The position numbers and the translations under genes were made by a program. From assembly GCA_038501625.1 (NCBI GenBank), contig JAZAYU010001101.1, forward strand, positions 24,080 to 88,079: a DNA stretch of 64,000 bases. The letters run 5' to 3'. Position 1 is the first letter of the stretch, and the number at the start of each line of letters is the position of its first letter. Below the pieces are notes generated by a model. That model worked only from the letters and a program-made list of their open reading frames with translations, searched no databases and was not told where the DNA came from. The stretch comes from Corbicula japonica (Eukaryota; Mollusca; Bivalvia; Venerida; Cyrenidae). Shown here piece after piece: positions 34,967 to 47,107 of the stretch.

Positions 34967-35109
34967 ATTTTTGTTATTGTTTGTAGTGTCCTTTTTGAAA
35001 CTGATCATTTTATTTACCATTCTCTCTCTCCCTCTTCCTCTTGACTGTGTGGGGAGGCTGTTTTTTTTCTGAATGTGGCTATTCCTGATATGCATATTTC
35101 ACTTTTTTT
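34967..35109 (+). mobile_element. Dispersed module B, copy 1
   Basis: The segment contains TTGAAACTGATCATTTTA, CTCTTCCTCTTGACTGTGTG, GGGAGGCTG and CTGATATGCATATTTCAC, running into a T tract that joins the array at AAATGAGGAC. Sister copies are at 36040-36178 and, reversed, at 48616-48715. Confidence 0.65.
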
Positions 35110-35715
35110 CCTAAATGAGGACATTTGCACCGACTACGTTAGAAGACTTAAATCATTCAACGGACTCAGTCTGACAATGACTGCCTTCTTCATGAGAACA
35201 TTCGCACCGAGGTCGTTAGAAGACTTACATCATTCAACGGACTCAGTCATACAATGACAGCCTCCTTAATGATGACATTCGCACCAACGACGTAAGAAGA
35301 CTAACATCATTTTACGGCCTCAGTCTGACAATGCCATCCTCCTTAATGGGGACATTCGCACCGACGAAGTTAGAAGACTAACATGATTCAACGGAGTCAG
35401 TCAGACAATGACAGCCTCCTTTATGAGACTGAAGACGTTAAAAGACGAACATGATTCAACGAGCTCAGTCTTACAAAGACAGCCTCCTTAATGAAGAGGT
35501 TTCCACCCAGGGCATTAAAAGACTCGCATCATTCAACGGGCTCAGTCTAACAAAGACGATCTCCTTAATGAGAACATTTGCACCGACGACATTAGAAGGC
35601 GAACATCAATGAACGAGCTTATTCTGACGAAGATTATCCTCTTAAATGAGGACACATGCACCGACGACTACAAGTAACATAATTCAACGGCCTCGGTCTG
35701 ACAAAGACAGCCTCC

Positions 35716-36178
35716 CGAGAAAGAGAACCTAAACGCTCGGTCTGTTTCTTTTATCCCTGGCATTGTGTTCTTCCTGATTTTACTCCAGGTGTTTTGGTCT
35801 CGGAAAGATCATTGAGTACCTGGCATTTTTCTCTACAATGCTATTAGCTTCTTATGTTTTATATGTTTGTGTGCTTTTGCATGCAACCTTGTCGAGCTGA
35901 TGATTGAGTTGTAGTTATTTTACCAAGACAACTTGTACGTGTTTGTTCATAAAGTATGAGATTGCTGCATCCTAGAACCTGGTTTAAACCTCCAGTGGCA
36001 AATTTGTCACTAACCGTTCTAAGGCGGTAACCCCTCCGGTTATCATTGTTTTAATTGTGGTGTCTGTTTCGAAGCTGATCATTAATCATGCTCTGTCTTT
36101 CTCTTCTTCTTGACTGTGTGGGGAGGCTGTGATTTCTGATTGTGGCAATTTATGATCTGCATATTTCATTTTTTCCTT
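35716..36178 (+). mobile_element. Dispersed module B, copy 2, with extra upstream sequence
   Basis: The right part (36040-36178) repeats copy 1: GGTTATCATTGTTTTAATTG, GAAGCTGATCATTAAT, TCTTCTTGACTGTGTGG, GATCTGCATATTTCA, T tract, then TTAATGAGGACC into the array. The left 320 bp is unlike copy 1 and has no supported gene. Confidence 0.6.
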
Positions 36179-36425
36179 AATGAGGACCGACGACACTAAA
36201 AGACTAGCATCATTCAACGGGCTCAGTCTAACAAAGACAGCCTCCTTAATGAGGACATTTGCACCAACGCCACTAGAAGACAGTCTCTTCATTGAGGACA
36301 ATTGCACCGACGATATAAACACTAACAATATTCAACGGGCTCAGTCTGTCAAAGACAGCCTCTTTATTGAGGACAATTGCACCGACGATATAAAGACTAA
36401 CATCATTCAATGGCCTCAATTTGAG

Positions 36426-38477
36426 TAAATCTTGTGTCTAAAATGTTAATATACTTAGTTTATCAATCTCTAATACGTTTATCGTTCAGTAAATGCTGGA
36501 CTTTTGCAACAAGTCGCCAAAAGAAAAATACACGATATCTCATTGAAAGAGGCATAACACGCCACCTAAGTGAAACGAACAACAGGGAACATAAACACTT
36601 CCTCAAGAAGAATGGTGTGATAATGTGTCCTTTTTACAAATTAGAATTAAATTTGATAATGTTTTGATACTGCAACATAACACTGTACAAACTATATATA
36701 GAACATGTCCTTGTCTCAACGTGTATTCATGTGTACTCTTTATTCCCTGAAATCATTAGCATGAAATTTACATTTAAGTCACCGGAGATCATATCTACCC
36801 TCTTTAAGTTTCATATAATGTCAGCAAATTGATCTGATATAAAATTACCCCGTGTTGATATGTTAAATTTGAAATAAAACGTTTACAATGTTCAGCAGCT
36901 TTTGTTCATATAAAACTGTCTTTAATCAATAACTCGAACTACTCTACACCGCTTCCGACAACACTCTCGTGGTAAAATATAATCCGAAGGGTTTGAAATC
37001 TGTTTGCAGGTCGTTCTTATTCAGATTCTGATTTAAGTAAGTACTCTCTTAATATATGTTTCCAAAACTAAGTTAAGAAGTGGGTGGAGAAAAGTTTGCG
37101 CAGGTGAAGGTTAATACCTGTGTTATTTAATGTTGGTGGAACAGAGACAAATAGGACCAAATAACATTTTAAGCGTAACATTCGTTTGAACAAATACGCG
37201 GCGACGGAATTTATATCTGAACAGTTAGCCTCTGTCACTTAGTCACTGATGTAATCAGGATGTCAGTCAAATGGCGAAAACGTATATGCTTCCCCACCAT
37301 TAACTCACTTGGCCAAATGACTCCCACCACGTAATCCGATTTCGAAAATAATATTAATGGCATTTAATTGTTGTAAAATCGTTTGTATCATCCTTTTGAT
37401 CAAAATATATAGGGAGCATTATTCGAATGTGCGTAATCGTTGGTTTGAATACATCTCCGCTATGCAAAGAATATATACCACCGAATACGTCTCCACGGAA
37501 ACCCTAACATGTTTCACGATAGTAGGGTAACGATAAGTCCGATTATAACGACGTCACAGTCCAATGAAAGAACACTTTCTTAGGTTTACATTGGTTCTAT
37601 TTTCAATTATATAGGGTACGGGTAATTTTCATTATCAGTTTCAATTAAAGTCAGCATTTAGCGGATAGTTTACAGACACTTACATATATATAAATCTAAT
37701 GCCTTCAATCATCAAAAAAGCCTTACTTAATGAAATTGATTGAACCACATTTTACAAAAACACCATTGGTTGCATTGTTTCATTATAAATAAAATGGTTT
37801 GGATGCACTGGTATTGATAGAAGATATATATGATATTTGCATCTTTTTGTTTGTGCCAAGTATAATGTAAGCAATGCAGCAAATATTTTCTAACTTATAT
37901 TGCAATAGCTGCTTTAATATTAAATATAGTTCATATAAAGCTGGTTACAAACTATATGTTGTTACGAGTCATCACAGTGTTTTAGATTAGTAGAGCATGA
38001 ACACATCATCTGTTCCTGAAACAGGATGTTGAATTATGGCCTTAATCCTGTACGCACCATACACAAATAGTTGTTATTATGCTATTGATACATTTTCGCA
38101 TCTTTTTAACTCGCATTACCGCGTCATATACGAGTATACGATATCAACTCCGGTCGGATATTTTGGGACGTAATGTACATTGGTCTAAGCCACTAAAGTG
38201 GGAGACATTACCTGGGTTTCTTTTCAGTTTGCTTGGGCGTAGCTATCCGTTTATCCATGTAGATTCATAATTGTGCTAGAGAGTGCCGCCACAGACAATT
38301 CTGAAATTAAACAATTTTGCAGTTTTTTGTATGTTTGAGCTTTCATAAGAGACGAATATAGATTCAGCCGCGTACTAGCTACGCGCCTGGTTTTTGAATA
38401 ATGAAACATTCCATTTCTTTTAGTTAGTATAATAATCAATTCCATCAACGTGATATGAAATCCCGGGTTTAAGCAGT
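36426..38477. other. No recognisable feature
   Basis: AT-rich. A 77-codon plus frame at 36434 and others are unrecognised. Confidence 0.4.
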
Positions 38478-38576
38478 TTTGATCAAGTCGAGATTCAGAA
38501 CAATATAAAGTAGGACTTCAATACAACCGTATTGGGACAGGTGTTCAGTACCATACTGCAGAAACTACCTCACCGG
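38478..38576. mobile_element. Solo copy of the 85-bp unit with an inverted end (module A family)
   Basis: One unit (TGATCAAGTCGAGATTCAGA ... ACCGTATTGGGACAGGTG) is followed directly by a 25-bp sequence (CATACTGCAGAAACTACCTC plus ACCGG) at 38552-38576. That sequence is the exact reverse complement of 41539-41563, which precedes the array at 41.5 kb. Confidence 0.7.
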
Positions 38577-38917
38577 ACTTTTGGCCCCCAGAAAACCAAT
38601 AACTCTTGATAAGATCTTCGGCAGAGCGATAGATTATTTAACCGATATACCCTTAAGGCAAAAATCGATAAAATAAGAGCGTGCACATTCTTAAGGTATC
38701 TTTATTTAACTAAAGTAATAAGGATTGTGGGGTTAAGATGCTCTTTTAAATAAATTAAAAAGGAATATGTTGATTATTTGACAGAAAACACACGTGTATT
38801 CATATCCGTATTTTAGTTTTCTTGAAGTCTAGTTCAACACATACATTACAGTAACTAGCATAAAATATAATCAACAAACTATTTAATTTAATCATAATAA
38901 AATGGAAGCTATGTATT
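38577..38917. other. No recognisable feature
   Basis: AT-rich. Nothing supported. Confidence 0.4.
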
Positions 38918-39029
38918 AGTTAGAGTCCAAATAGAGAAATCTACATGAAATAGACACGGAAAAGGAGGGAGCGGTAGCGACCGACTGGCGTGTCTATTTC
39001 ATGTAGATTTCTCTATTTGGACTCTAACT
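38918..39029. mobile_element. Perfect foldback, about 40-bp arms
   Basis: AGTTAGAGTCCAAATAGAGA at the left and TCTCTATTTGGACTCTAACT at the right belong to 40-bp arms that appear identical through TCATGTAG...ATAGACAC. The centre of about 32 nt is GC-rich. Just outside, TAGTGTTTACGCTAGTTTT (about 39034) and AAAACTAGGGTAAACACTA (about 39137) form another inverted pair, so the palindrome may lie within or beside a larger element. Confidence 0.75.
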
Positions 39030-39654
39030 GACTTAGTGTTTACGCTAGTTTTCCCCAAAGTTTGTTCTATAACAATAGTTTCTACACGAAATAGAAAGGA
39101 GATATTTTAAAAAATAAAGCATTGTGATTGGTTGAAAAACTAGGGTAAACACTAAAATATGTTAGGAAAGAAACACGTATGTTTAACGATTTAATATAGC
39201 GTGCACCCTTTTGTTTCTGCTTTGCGGGTTACAGTAAAACTGGGCTGGGGGCGGGAATGGGGTCTGTTTGCGCTGAAATGTTCACTTTAGAGTTCAGCAA
39301 CTCCAGAAGTTTCTCTCTTTCTTTCCTGAGTTTGGTTTAAATTATTAAATCCATATTCATGTAACAATACTATAAATGACCTGTAATATCCGGAACCGAG
39401 TATAGCAATAATTTTGTGACCCGAGTAGACCCAAATCAATTATAAACCCGTGTAATGACACGATATTATTTAGATGGTGATACACACTTTTTGCGAAATT
39501 ATTTTTTAAAAAAGAAATCTAAATAGGTAATACATGTACCGATTAAGTAACAGAATTGCAGACTGTACTGCGTGTTACGTTGATCATTTATCAAGACTTT
39601 TAACGTGTTTACTTCCACAGTCTTAACCTTTTCCTCCATGTATACACATTTTTA

Positions 39655-39830
39655 CGCATGTGCGACCAGTATAGATCCAGATCACACAGCACTTCTGTGC
39701 CATCTGATCAGGATATGCACTGGTCGCATTTTGGTCAGAGATAACCTAACAAATCAAAAAACGAACAGTTTAGACGACACGGATGTGCCAGCTGATCTGG
39801 ATCTGCAATGTCCGCCCATGCAATAAAGGT
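39655..39830. repeat. Dispersed repeat, copy 2 (GATCTGGATCT family)
   Basis: Resembles 2401-2590. The first 75 bp is itself a partial inverted repeat (ATGTGCGACCAGTATAGATC against ATATGCACTGGTCGCAT). Confidence 0.5.
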
Positions 39831-41538
39831 GTGTGTATGAAGGAAAGGGTTAATATTTAAATTTAAAAAAATCCACTCCGGCAATTTAAGTCGATAATGG
39901 ATTCTCAAAGAATATATTAATTTAGCAAATTTTTCAGGACGTAAAATGCCTTCTGCATACTTAATATTGCATAATTCTTCTGTTTTGTACCTGTCTCAAG
40001 TAAAACATATCAAATCGGATGGTCAGTGTACATAATTGTTTCCTGCTTAACGGGGCACTTAATCCGGATGTGGACAATTAAACTACAATCATGTGCAATA
40101 AAACACCAGTTGACGTATATTTGATACCTAAAGGCAGATTTTTGTTTTGTTTTAAAAGCCAATTAAAATAATAAATACATGTAAAAAGTTGTTGTAAAAT
40201 AAAACTACTGTTAATTTTATAAATCTATCAAACAAATAAAGCAAAATGGTGTTCAAATCAATTAATTTAGTTCAGTCATATTGAAGTCAGAATATTAAAT
40301 AGGAATTAGTGTTGAATTTATTCAGTAAATTTACTGACTCGATCATTTCGACAATTCTTTGTAATTGAATATAAATAAACTATCTTGTTAGGTTACGCAT
40401 GTTTTTTTTTCAAATTCGGTATTATACGTTTGTTAAGATAATTTAACTTAATCTTAAGTCAGGTTTGTTGTTGTTGTTTTTTCGCTGAGAATTTTTCATC
40501 CGAACTTGTGTCAGTTACTAAATGACAGGTGCGGAACCGTTGACATATGTCAAAAAATGTGTGTTCGAATCTTGCACTGACAGGAATAAACACCTGAGAG
40601 ATATTCTTCGTTTGCATTCACTTTGCTCAGGTGTGAAATTTCATACTTTAAGTTTTTAAGGACAAAGTGATGATTCGCAACCTCCGGTAGATAAATGCAT
40701 ATAGATGACTTTAATAAATTCAGAATTTGTTTCGTTTTTGGTTGGTCACGTTTAAAGCTTCGGTGCCTCAAAATGTAAATTCTATATTTTTATGAATATT
40801 ACAACAACAACAATTTTGACTTTACGAAAATTATCATAACTTTACTATCACCAGCAAAACAACAACACCAAATCATATTGAAAGTAAAACACAAAGCATT
40901 GATTGAGTCTAATCTCTTCAACTTACAAAAATTATTCATGATCTTGTGATTTTACGAATTTGCATTTTTTTTTTCATTTTACAGCTGGAGTAAAATAGTT
41001 TTATTTAAATGCTGAAATGGCATCTTGTTAAACCGTCTCCATTCAACCGCGAAATAAGGTAAAGGTCGCGAGAACGATTATCGATTCAGCGCAATATGTA
41101 TCGGCTCCCTCCTTTTTAGAAAAACTAAAAAATAGTCTAACTTCAACCTCAAAACAGACTATCGCAACATAATTTTTCCAAAGAAACAAATATATCACTT
41201 GAAAGATAAATTTGTCTTCTTTTTGGATCCGTTTGCACCTAAGATTTTATTTCAATAGAAATAGTGTAATTAATTCATTAAAAACGAACAGAACGCCGAT
41301 TTTTCACGATTTTCAATAGAGTATATAGGAGGCTGAGATGGATAACTTTAACCTCGAAACAGACTATCGTAATATACTTCAATATTTATGAAATAAATAT
41401 ATAAATGTCAAGCAAAGATGCAATTTTATGAAACCGTTTGCACCTAAGGATTGAGATGAGCAGGAGAAAAGTTATGCACATTAAACCTGTAAGTGCCTTC
41501 TTTGTTCTATATAGCGAAAATTTCGCTTATCGGATAAC
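39831..41538. other. No recognisable feature
   Basis: AT-rich. A 73-codon minus frame at 40550-40771 is unrecognised. Two related segments, at 41135-41190 and 41340-41400 (CTTTAACCTC.AAACAGACTATCG, TTTGCACCTAAG), suggest a degraded duplication of about 200 bp. Confidence 0.4.
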
Positions 41539-42066
41539 CCGGTGAGGTAGTTTCTGCAGTATGTGTACGGTGTGATCAAGCCGAGATACAGAACAATATT
41601 AAGTAGGACTTCAATACAACCGTACTGGGACAGGTGTTCTGTACTGTAGGGTGTGATCAAGCCGAGATACAGAACAATATTATGTAGGACTTCAATACAA
41701 CCGTACTGGGACAGGTGTTCTGTACTGTAGGGTGTGATCAAGCCGAGATACAGAACAATATTATGTAGGACTTCAATACAACCGTACTGGGACAGGTGTT
41801 CAGTACTGTAGGGTGTGATCAAGTCGAGATACAGAACAATATAAAGTAGGACTTCAGTACAACCGTATTGGGAAAGGTGTTCAGTACTGTAGGGTTCTAT
41901 GGCATGAGGAACAGGGTTTATAAAAGTAAGAGCTGGATATAGGGAGTGACGTTGTGGTTGAGATCGTGTATATCTGTATGAATGGATTAATTGTAAACAC
42001 GAATGCAGGCGCTTAAATTTCCCCATCTGGCCTTCTATCTTTTGTTGTCATCCGTCACTCCTTAAA
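41539..42066. mobile_element. Module A element 1: 25-bp end, 85-bp array, 3' module
   Basis: The order is: end sequence 41539-41563; four copies of an 85-bp unit (41569-41895; GTGTGATCAAGCCGAGATAC, AGAACAATATTA, GTAGGACTTCAATACAACCG, TACTGGGACAGGTGTTC, TGTACTGTAGG); then a unique module (41896-42066) containing GTAAACACGAATGCAGGCGC, CCATCTGGCC and TTTTGTTGTCATCCGTCACT. The 181-codon minus ORF is array translation. The 3' module recurs after a different array at 42822-42937. This is the design of nonautonomous, array-carrying transposons such as the bivalve pearl/Helentron-related elements; that assignment is inference. Confidence 0.6.
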
Positions 42067-42308
42067 GTTTGTTTGTCCCTCTTGGTACAACTATAATACA
42101 ACTCTAATGAGGCGTGTCAGGAAAACACTCCTTGAAATCTGTCAGTTTCTCCTTGTACGATGAAGCTACGTCTCTATTGAGGCGTATCCTTGATGTGTTT
42201 CTGTCAGTCTCTCCTTCTTATATATAAACCTACTCTAACGAGGCGTTGCAGAACGTCCCTTCTTGACGTTTTTCTGTCTGTCTGTACTGGTAATACGATG
42301 ATACTACA
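42067..42308. repeat. Degenerate tandem repeat, about 75 bp
   Basis: The motif order CTCCTT(A/G)AA, CTGTC(A/T)GT, CTCCTTGTACGA, CTAATGAGGCG recurs three to four times (GAGGCGTGTC, GAGGCGTATCC, GAGGCGTTGCAG). Confidence 0.6.
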
Positions 42309-42937
42309 CCCGTTGCAGTACGTCGCCTTTGTTTGCCAGGCGTAAGCTGGATGGGTGTTCACACCCGTGAGTCGTTGCAGAACGTCTCCTGTGTTTACCA
42401 GGCGTAAGCTGGATGGGTGTTCACACCCGTGAGTCGTTGCATCACGTCGCCTTTGTTTACCAGGCGTAAGCTGGATGGGTGTTCACATCTGTGAGTCGTT
42501 GCAGTACGTCTCCTGTGCTATCCAAGCGTAAGCTTGATGGTTGTTTACACCCGTGAGTCGTTGCATCACGTCGCCTTTGTTTACCAGGCGTAAGCTGAAT
42601 GGGTGTTCACATCTGTGAGTCGTTGCAGTACGTCTCCTGTGTTATCCAGGCGTAAGCTGGATGGGTGTTCACACCCGTGAGTCGTTCCATTACGTCGCTT
42701 TTGTTTACCAGGCGTAAGCTGGATGGGGGTTCAGCACATGTAGTGTTCTATGCTGTGCTAGAAAACAAAACATAAACGTTTAAAGTTTTAAATTACAATA
42801 TCTCGAAGTTGCAGATGTTGACTGGATAAATTTCCATCGATGTACGTCCTTATTGTCGTATCGGCTGTAAATATGAATGCACATGCCTAATTTCCACTTC
42901 TGGCCTCTCATCTGTTGTTGTCGTCCGCCATTATGTT
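42309..42937. mobile_element. Module A element 2: 62-bp array plus the same 3' module
   Basis: About seven copies of a 62-bp unit (42309-42732; GTTGCAGAACGTCTCCTGTG, TTTACCAGGCGTAAGCTGGA, TGGGTGTTCACACCCGTGAG) contain the hairpin GGGTGTTCACACCC. They are followed by TTCAGCACATGTAGTGTTCT and then, at 42866-42937, GTAAATATGAATGCACATGC, CTTCTGGCC and TGTTGTTGTCGTCCGCCATT. This matches the 3' module of element 1, although the arrays are unrelated. Confidence 0.6.
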
Positions 42938-43984
42938 TTATAATTGGTAAAATGCATGCAGTTTAACCGATCTTTTTACGTATGAAGCAGTATTCTTTTG
43001 GTTTGCTTAAATTGCTACAGAGAATAATTATATCAAGTCTGTTAGGTTAAAAACAAACACAAGTATTCACAAAAGTTTTAAAAAATCGAATTGGTCTGAA
43101 GATTATATCAATCCTCGCCTGCGGCTAGGGTAATACGAGAACCAGACCGGCAATATATCTTTACATTCCATATTAAGACAGCAAATAACTAGCTATATAA
43201 TATACAGTCTGCCATTAGACGCAAGCAAGAATGACGCATATTACAGTGGTTTACATCGACAATTCATACTTCCTGACTTAAATTTCGTTTGTCCTTGCGA
43301 CATATGCTGTGAACGATATCCAATAAACTGTTAAGCGTTGATAATGTCATGTATTTGAATATCGAATGCACAGTTGCATTGCGATTTGCCAGGTCGCATA
43401 CGTGACTATTGAACGCTTGACTAAATATTTACTTCGCTACGGGTTGTGACCGGGGCGGAGTTTCAGTAGAAACGTTTTTCTTTATTTCACTAGACGACAT
43501 ACGCCATATTGGATGTGAAAAGCAATAGTTAAACTTTAAATGCAAATAACTTTAAATGAAATTACGAGGAAGATTACGTACCAGAAGTTGTTAAAAATAC
43601 TGTGAAAAAAGATCGGTCTCACAATGAAAATATTTACTAGAAGACAGTCGTTAAAGCCGTATTTGTTATACAATCACGGCAAATTATCTGAATAGTTTTG
43701 AAATTTGACTATGCAAATTGCTAGCACTATTTTTCTACTGTCAAGCTATCAATAACCCAACTTTAAGTAGTGAAATAGTACAGGTGTTTAAATTGAAGGA
43801 TGCGGTACAACTCGCACGGAATTTAATAATATCGGTAAGTATAATTGTGTTTGTTTCTATCGGAACCTTTGATTTATATTATTTGGAAAATATACCCAAC
43901 CAAAATGAGAAATAAAATTTCAAGCAAAGTAAATCAAAATTTATTCCATTGCAACACGTATTCAAATAACTATCATCTTAACCC
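42938..43984. other. No recognisable feature
   Basis: AT-rich. A 65-codon plus frame at 43718-43915 is unrecognised. Confidence 0.4.
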
Positions 43985-44400
43985 CGATACCAACTAACTA
44001 GCTTTTAGCAAAATAGCTAGCTATCCAGCTTTTTCAATACAATAAATAACCCGCAAGGTTCCGGCGCAGAGCCAAATTACCCAGCTAATTCGGATACAAA
44101 ATATTCCACGAGGTTCACGGGCGGAGAAAATTGAACAATTTGTACCCAGACAAACGTTAACCTGCGAGAAATGGTCGCAAGACCGATTTAGCCAGTTATA
44201 TTTATACACACGTTGACATGCGAGGTTCAGCAGCAAGGTCGAATTTACTCGGTTGACTACAAAAATTTATAAAGTTAACCCAGAAGTGGATTTGCTAGCT
44301 CCAGCATAAAATCCAAGGGGTTCATCACTGAACCAATAGACTGTGCTATATCAATATATACGATAACTTGCGAGTTTAGTCTAACCAAGATACTTGTATA
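43985..44400. repeat. Degenerate tandem repeat, about 70-80 bp, family 1
   Basis: Recurrent order: CGAGGTTCA, a G/C-rich patch, GATTTACCCAGCT, ATACA. Strongly diverged. The same motif order appears at 50740-50975. Confidence 0.5.
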
Positions 44401-47107
44401 ATCAAATAACAAACGAATTTCCTACTTGACTATGTAATCCATTGACATCTAGGTAGGTTAAAAAAACAAAAATCACAAACTAGTTACGGGTATGTTCTCG
44501 GCAACCCAGATAGATTTCTTCTTATTTGAATAATTTGAATATTCTTAAATAAGTTTGATTTTTTTCGATTTTACAATGATGTTATTGCTTAGGTGTTAGA
44601 TAAATAATGTTGGGGTGTTTAATGACGGTCTCGGGATATCCGCCTCACAAAGCCACTGTGTTTGTGACATTTGAATTTTCCCCTGCCATTATTAAATGCC
44701 ATTGCTTTACAAAGGCACATTTTGTGATTTTATTGGCAATCTGAAAAAGAAGTAATAATATACACGTTTATGTTTTAAGTTTGAAGAGTGTACTCTATGA
44801 GAAATTAACATCCTATGATCGTTATAGCAAGAGCATTGGTGACAAAGCATTAAACTATTTTTGTATATCGTCCTCGCTAGAACGATTGCGTTTTAAACTG
44901 TTTACCAAGTCATTACTCATTTATTGAATAGAATGAAGAATGCTCAGGTATAAGTTTCAATAGTAACACGCGTTAATTACTCACTTTTAACCGTGAGTAA
45001 AATAATTATTCACTAACTACATGTTCCTTTACAACAACAAACAACGCGAGTAAGTAAACATGTATTAATATTTGACAACATTTAAATGTACAGTAATTTA
45101 AATTAAAACTGCGTATCTCTTTAAACAAAGGCGTGTCTTTGTCTAAAACGATAATCCAGAAACAGAAAAAAAAACTTACATTCAATTAAGCAAAAAAAAG
45201 AGTATAGTTAAAACTATTAACACATGTGCATTATCCTACAGCTTCTTTGCGATACATATCTACATGAAAAAGAGAAATCCAAAATAAATATGCCACATCA
45301 TATGGTTGAAACACCGAAGGGCGGACGGGTGGGCGGGAACAGTAGAGTAACTAAATACAATAGTAATAGTCTAGATCATCTAGACGTTCTGACATTGATC
45401 AGTGTCACACTACTCTGACGAACGTCTAGAGACATCGCTATATAAAAAGTCTGACCGACAGGTGGCGCTTTTGTATGGTAAACAAATCCAAAATCAATCG
45501 CGATTTCTAATGAAATTTGTAAACAGTGCTTTAACCGTATTTCTCCCACACTGGACAAAGTGAAATTTGGGTAATATGATATCGAGCTACAAAATCAGGT
45601 ATATGGTTTATAAAACAAAGGACGTTTAGTACTTGCCTACCCCATTTTACATAAATGGATGCAAATATATGGTACGCCGATGCTGCCTCTTCGTGATAAT
45701 GGTTTTAGACTGTCACGTTGTATGGTATGGCAGTTGTCATTGTACGGTTATCGATAAAAAGGGAAGAATATCAAAATCTCACTAACGGAAATATGCAGTT
45801 CCGTCAAACTTTGCATAAATAAATCTTATTATGTATGTTTATTATTTATACGTCTAGAAAAGATGGAACAGTAAAGAAAATTAGTTTGACCTAAACAAAT
45901 CCCTAAATTCTGCAGCCAAACACAAAAACAAAGCAACACTAAACATCAATTTAAATGCCTTCCTGAATAATGAGTTACTCACAACAAAATCTAAGATCAC
46001 CTTGTCTATGACATGTATACAGTAAGAGGTATTTGTAAAAGTGTGTTTTTTGGCCGTTAATTTCATGGTTGCGAAAATGGATGACAAGAAATTGTTGATT
46101 TCTCTCTATATAATTAAAAGTTCTTTTGAAGAATCATGGATATTGTCAGTATTATTTTGATCATGTGGGCATTTGAACTATTTTTGTTTTGCGATGCTTC
46201 GTTTTTGTGTTTGATCGCAAATAGAAATTTATGGATTTTCAAGCTTTATTTTTCTTTACTGTTCTAAATTGTCTTAACACTTTTGTCTTTTCGTAATTCG
46301 GAAATAATTGACTTTTTTAAAATTAAATGTTAGTGATTTCATTGTTAAATGTTTCTAAGATCGCCATTAGGGTATGCCAAAGAATTCTGAAGTTATCTTA
46401 AGAAATTTAAAAAAATGGTTGTATGGCAAAGTTTTTCACTACAGACGTAATTTTGATCCGAAAAGGTCCACATTTAGAGAAAAATGATGATCTTATTGAA
46501 ATGATTTCATTATAAAATATTTCTAAGGTAGCATAAGGTAGCTATTGTGCTTGCAACATCTGTATAAACTTGTCATCATATCCAGTGGTAACCGCAGAAC
46601 CCAGCTTAATTGAACACGACTGTGGGCGCAATAAACAGTTAAAAATGCGTGTCGCCGTATGATATGTCTTTTGATTTCCAGCTTGCAGGGCGACAGTCTA
46701 AAAAACAAATTCCACAAGACAACAACGGCGTTCCATACTAATGTCCTAATTACACGCCTCGTTTTGGAGTGTCTGGTTTTTTAACGCACAATGTCTTCCG
46801 ACGTACTGATTGCCTTTGCGAAATCAGAGCGTCTGAATGATTGAGACTACAATAGAAACGGCAAACCGGATTTATAAGTTATTTCGAAATGTTAGGTTTT
46901 TCAGTCATGTACTCATATACTGTTACTAAAGAACAGCAAAATAACAGGTACGAAGTTGACTTGAAATAAACCATATTACGGATGACCTGTAGAAAAGCTA
47001 CAATAACTGCAGAAACACATAGCAATGTATGTCTGCATTCAGATTTAATAAATTCGGCGAAGGCATTTGGTAACGCATAAGACTGTTTGCATAAAATCAT
47101 AATAATT
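44401..47107. other. No recognisable feature
   Basis: AT-rich. Short frames only. A small imperfect inverted repeat (TCTAGACGTTCTGA with TCTGACGAACGTCTAGA) lies at 45378-45430. Confidence 0.4.

Larger units (their letters stand above)
34836..36425. repeat. About 76-bp minisatellite, interrupted twice
   Basis: The unit runs CATCATTCAACGGACTCAGT, CTGACAAAGACAGCCTCCTT, AATGAGGACATTCGCACCGA, CGACGTTAGAAGACTAA. Copies occupy 34836-34950, 35110-35715 and 36178-36425. The gaps at 34967-35109 and 35716-36178 carry related non-array sequence (module B, listed separately). Unit divergence is moderate throughout. Confidence 0.85.

Noticed and set aside
41481..42026. 181-codon minus-strand ORF
   Set aside because: Translation of the 85-bp array, with a different composition at its ends.
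45378..45430. Inverted repeat around TCTAGACGTTC
   Set aside because: Short and imperfect with a long loop; could be chance.
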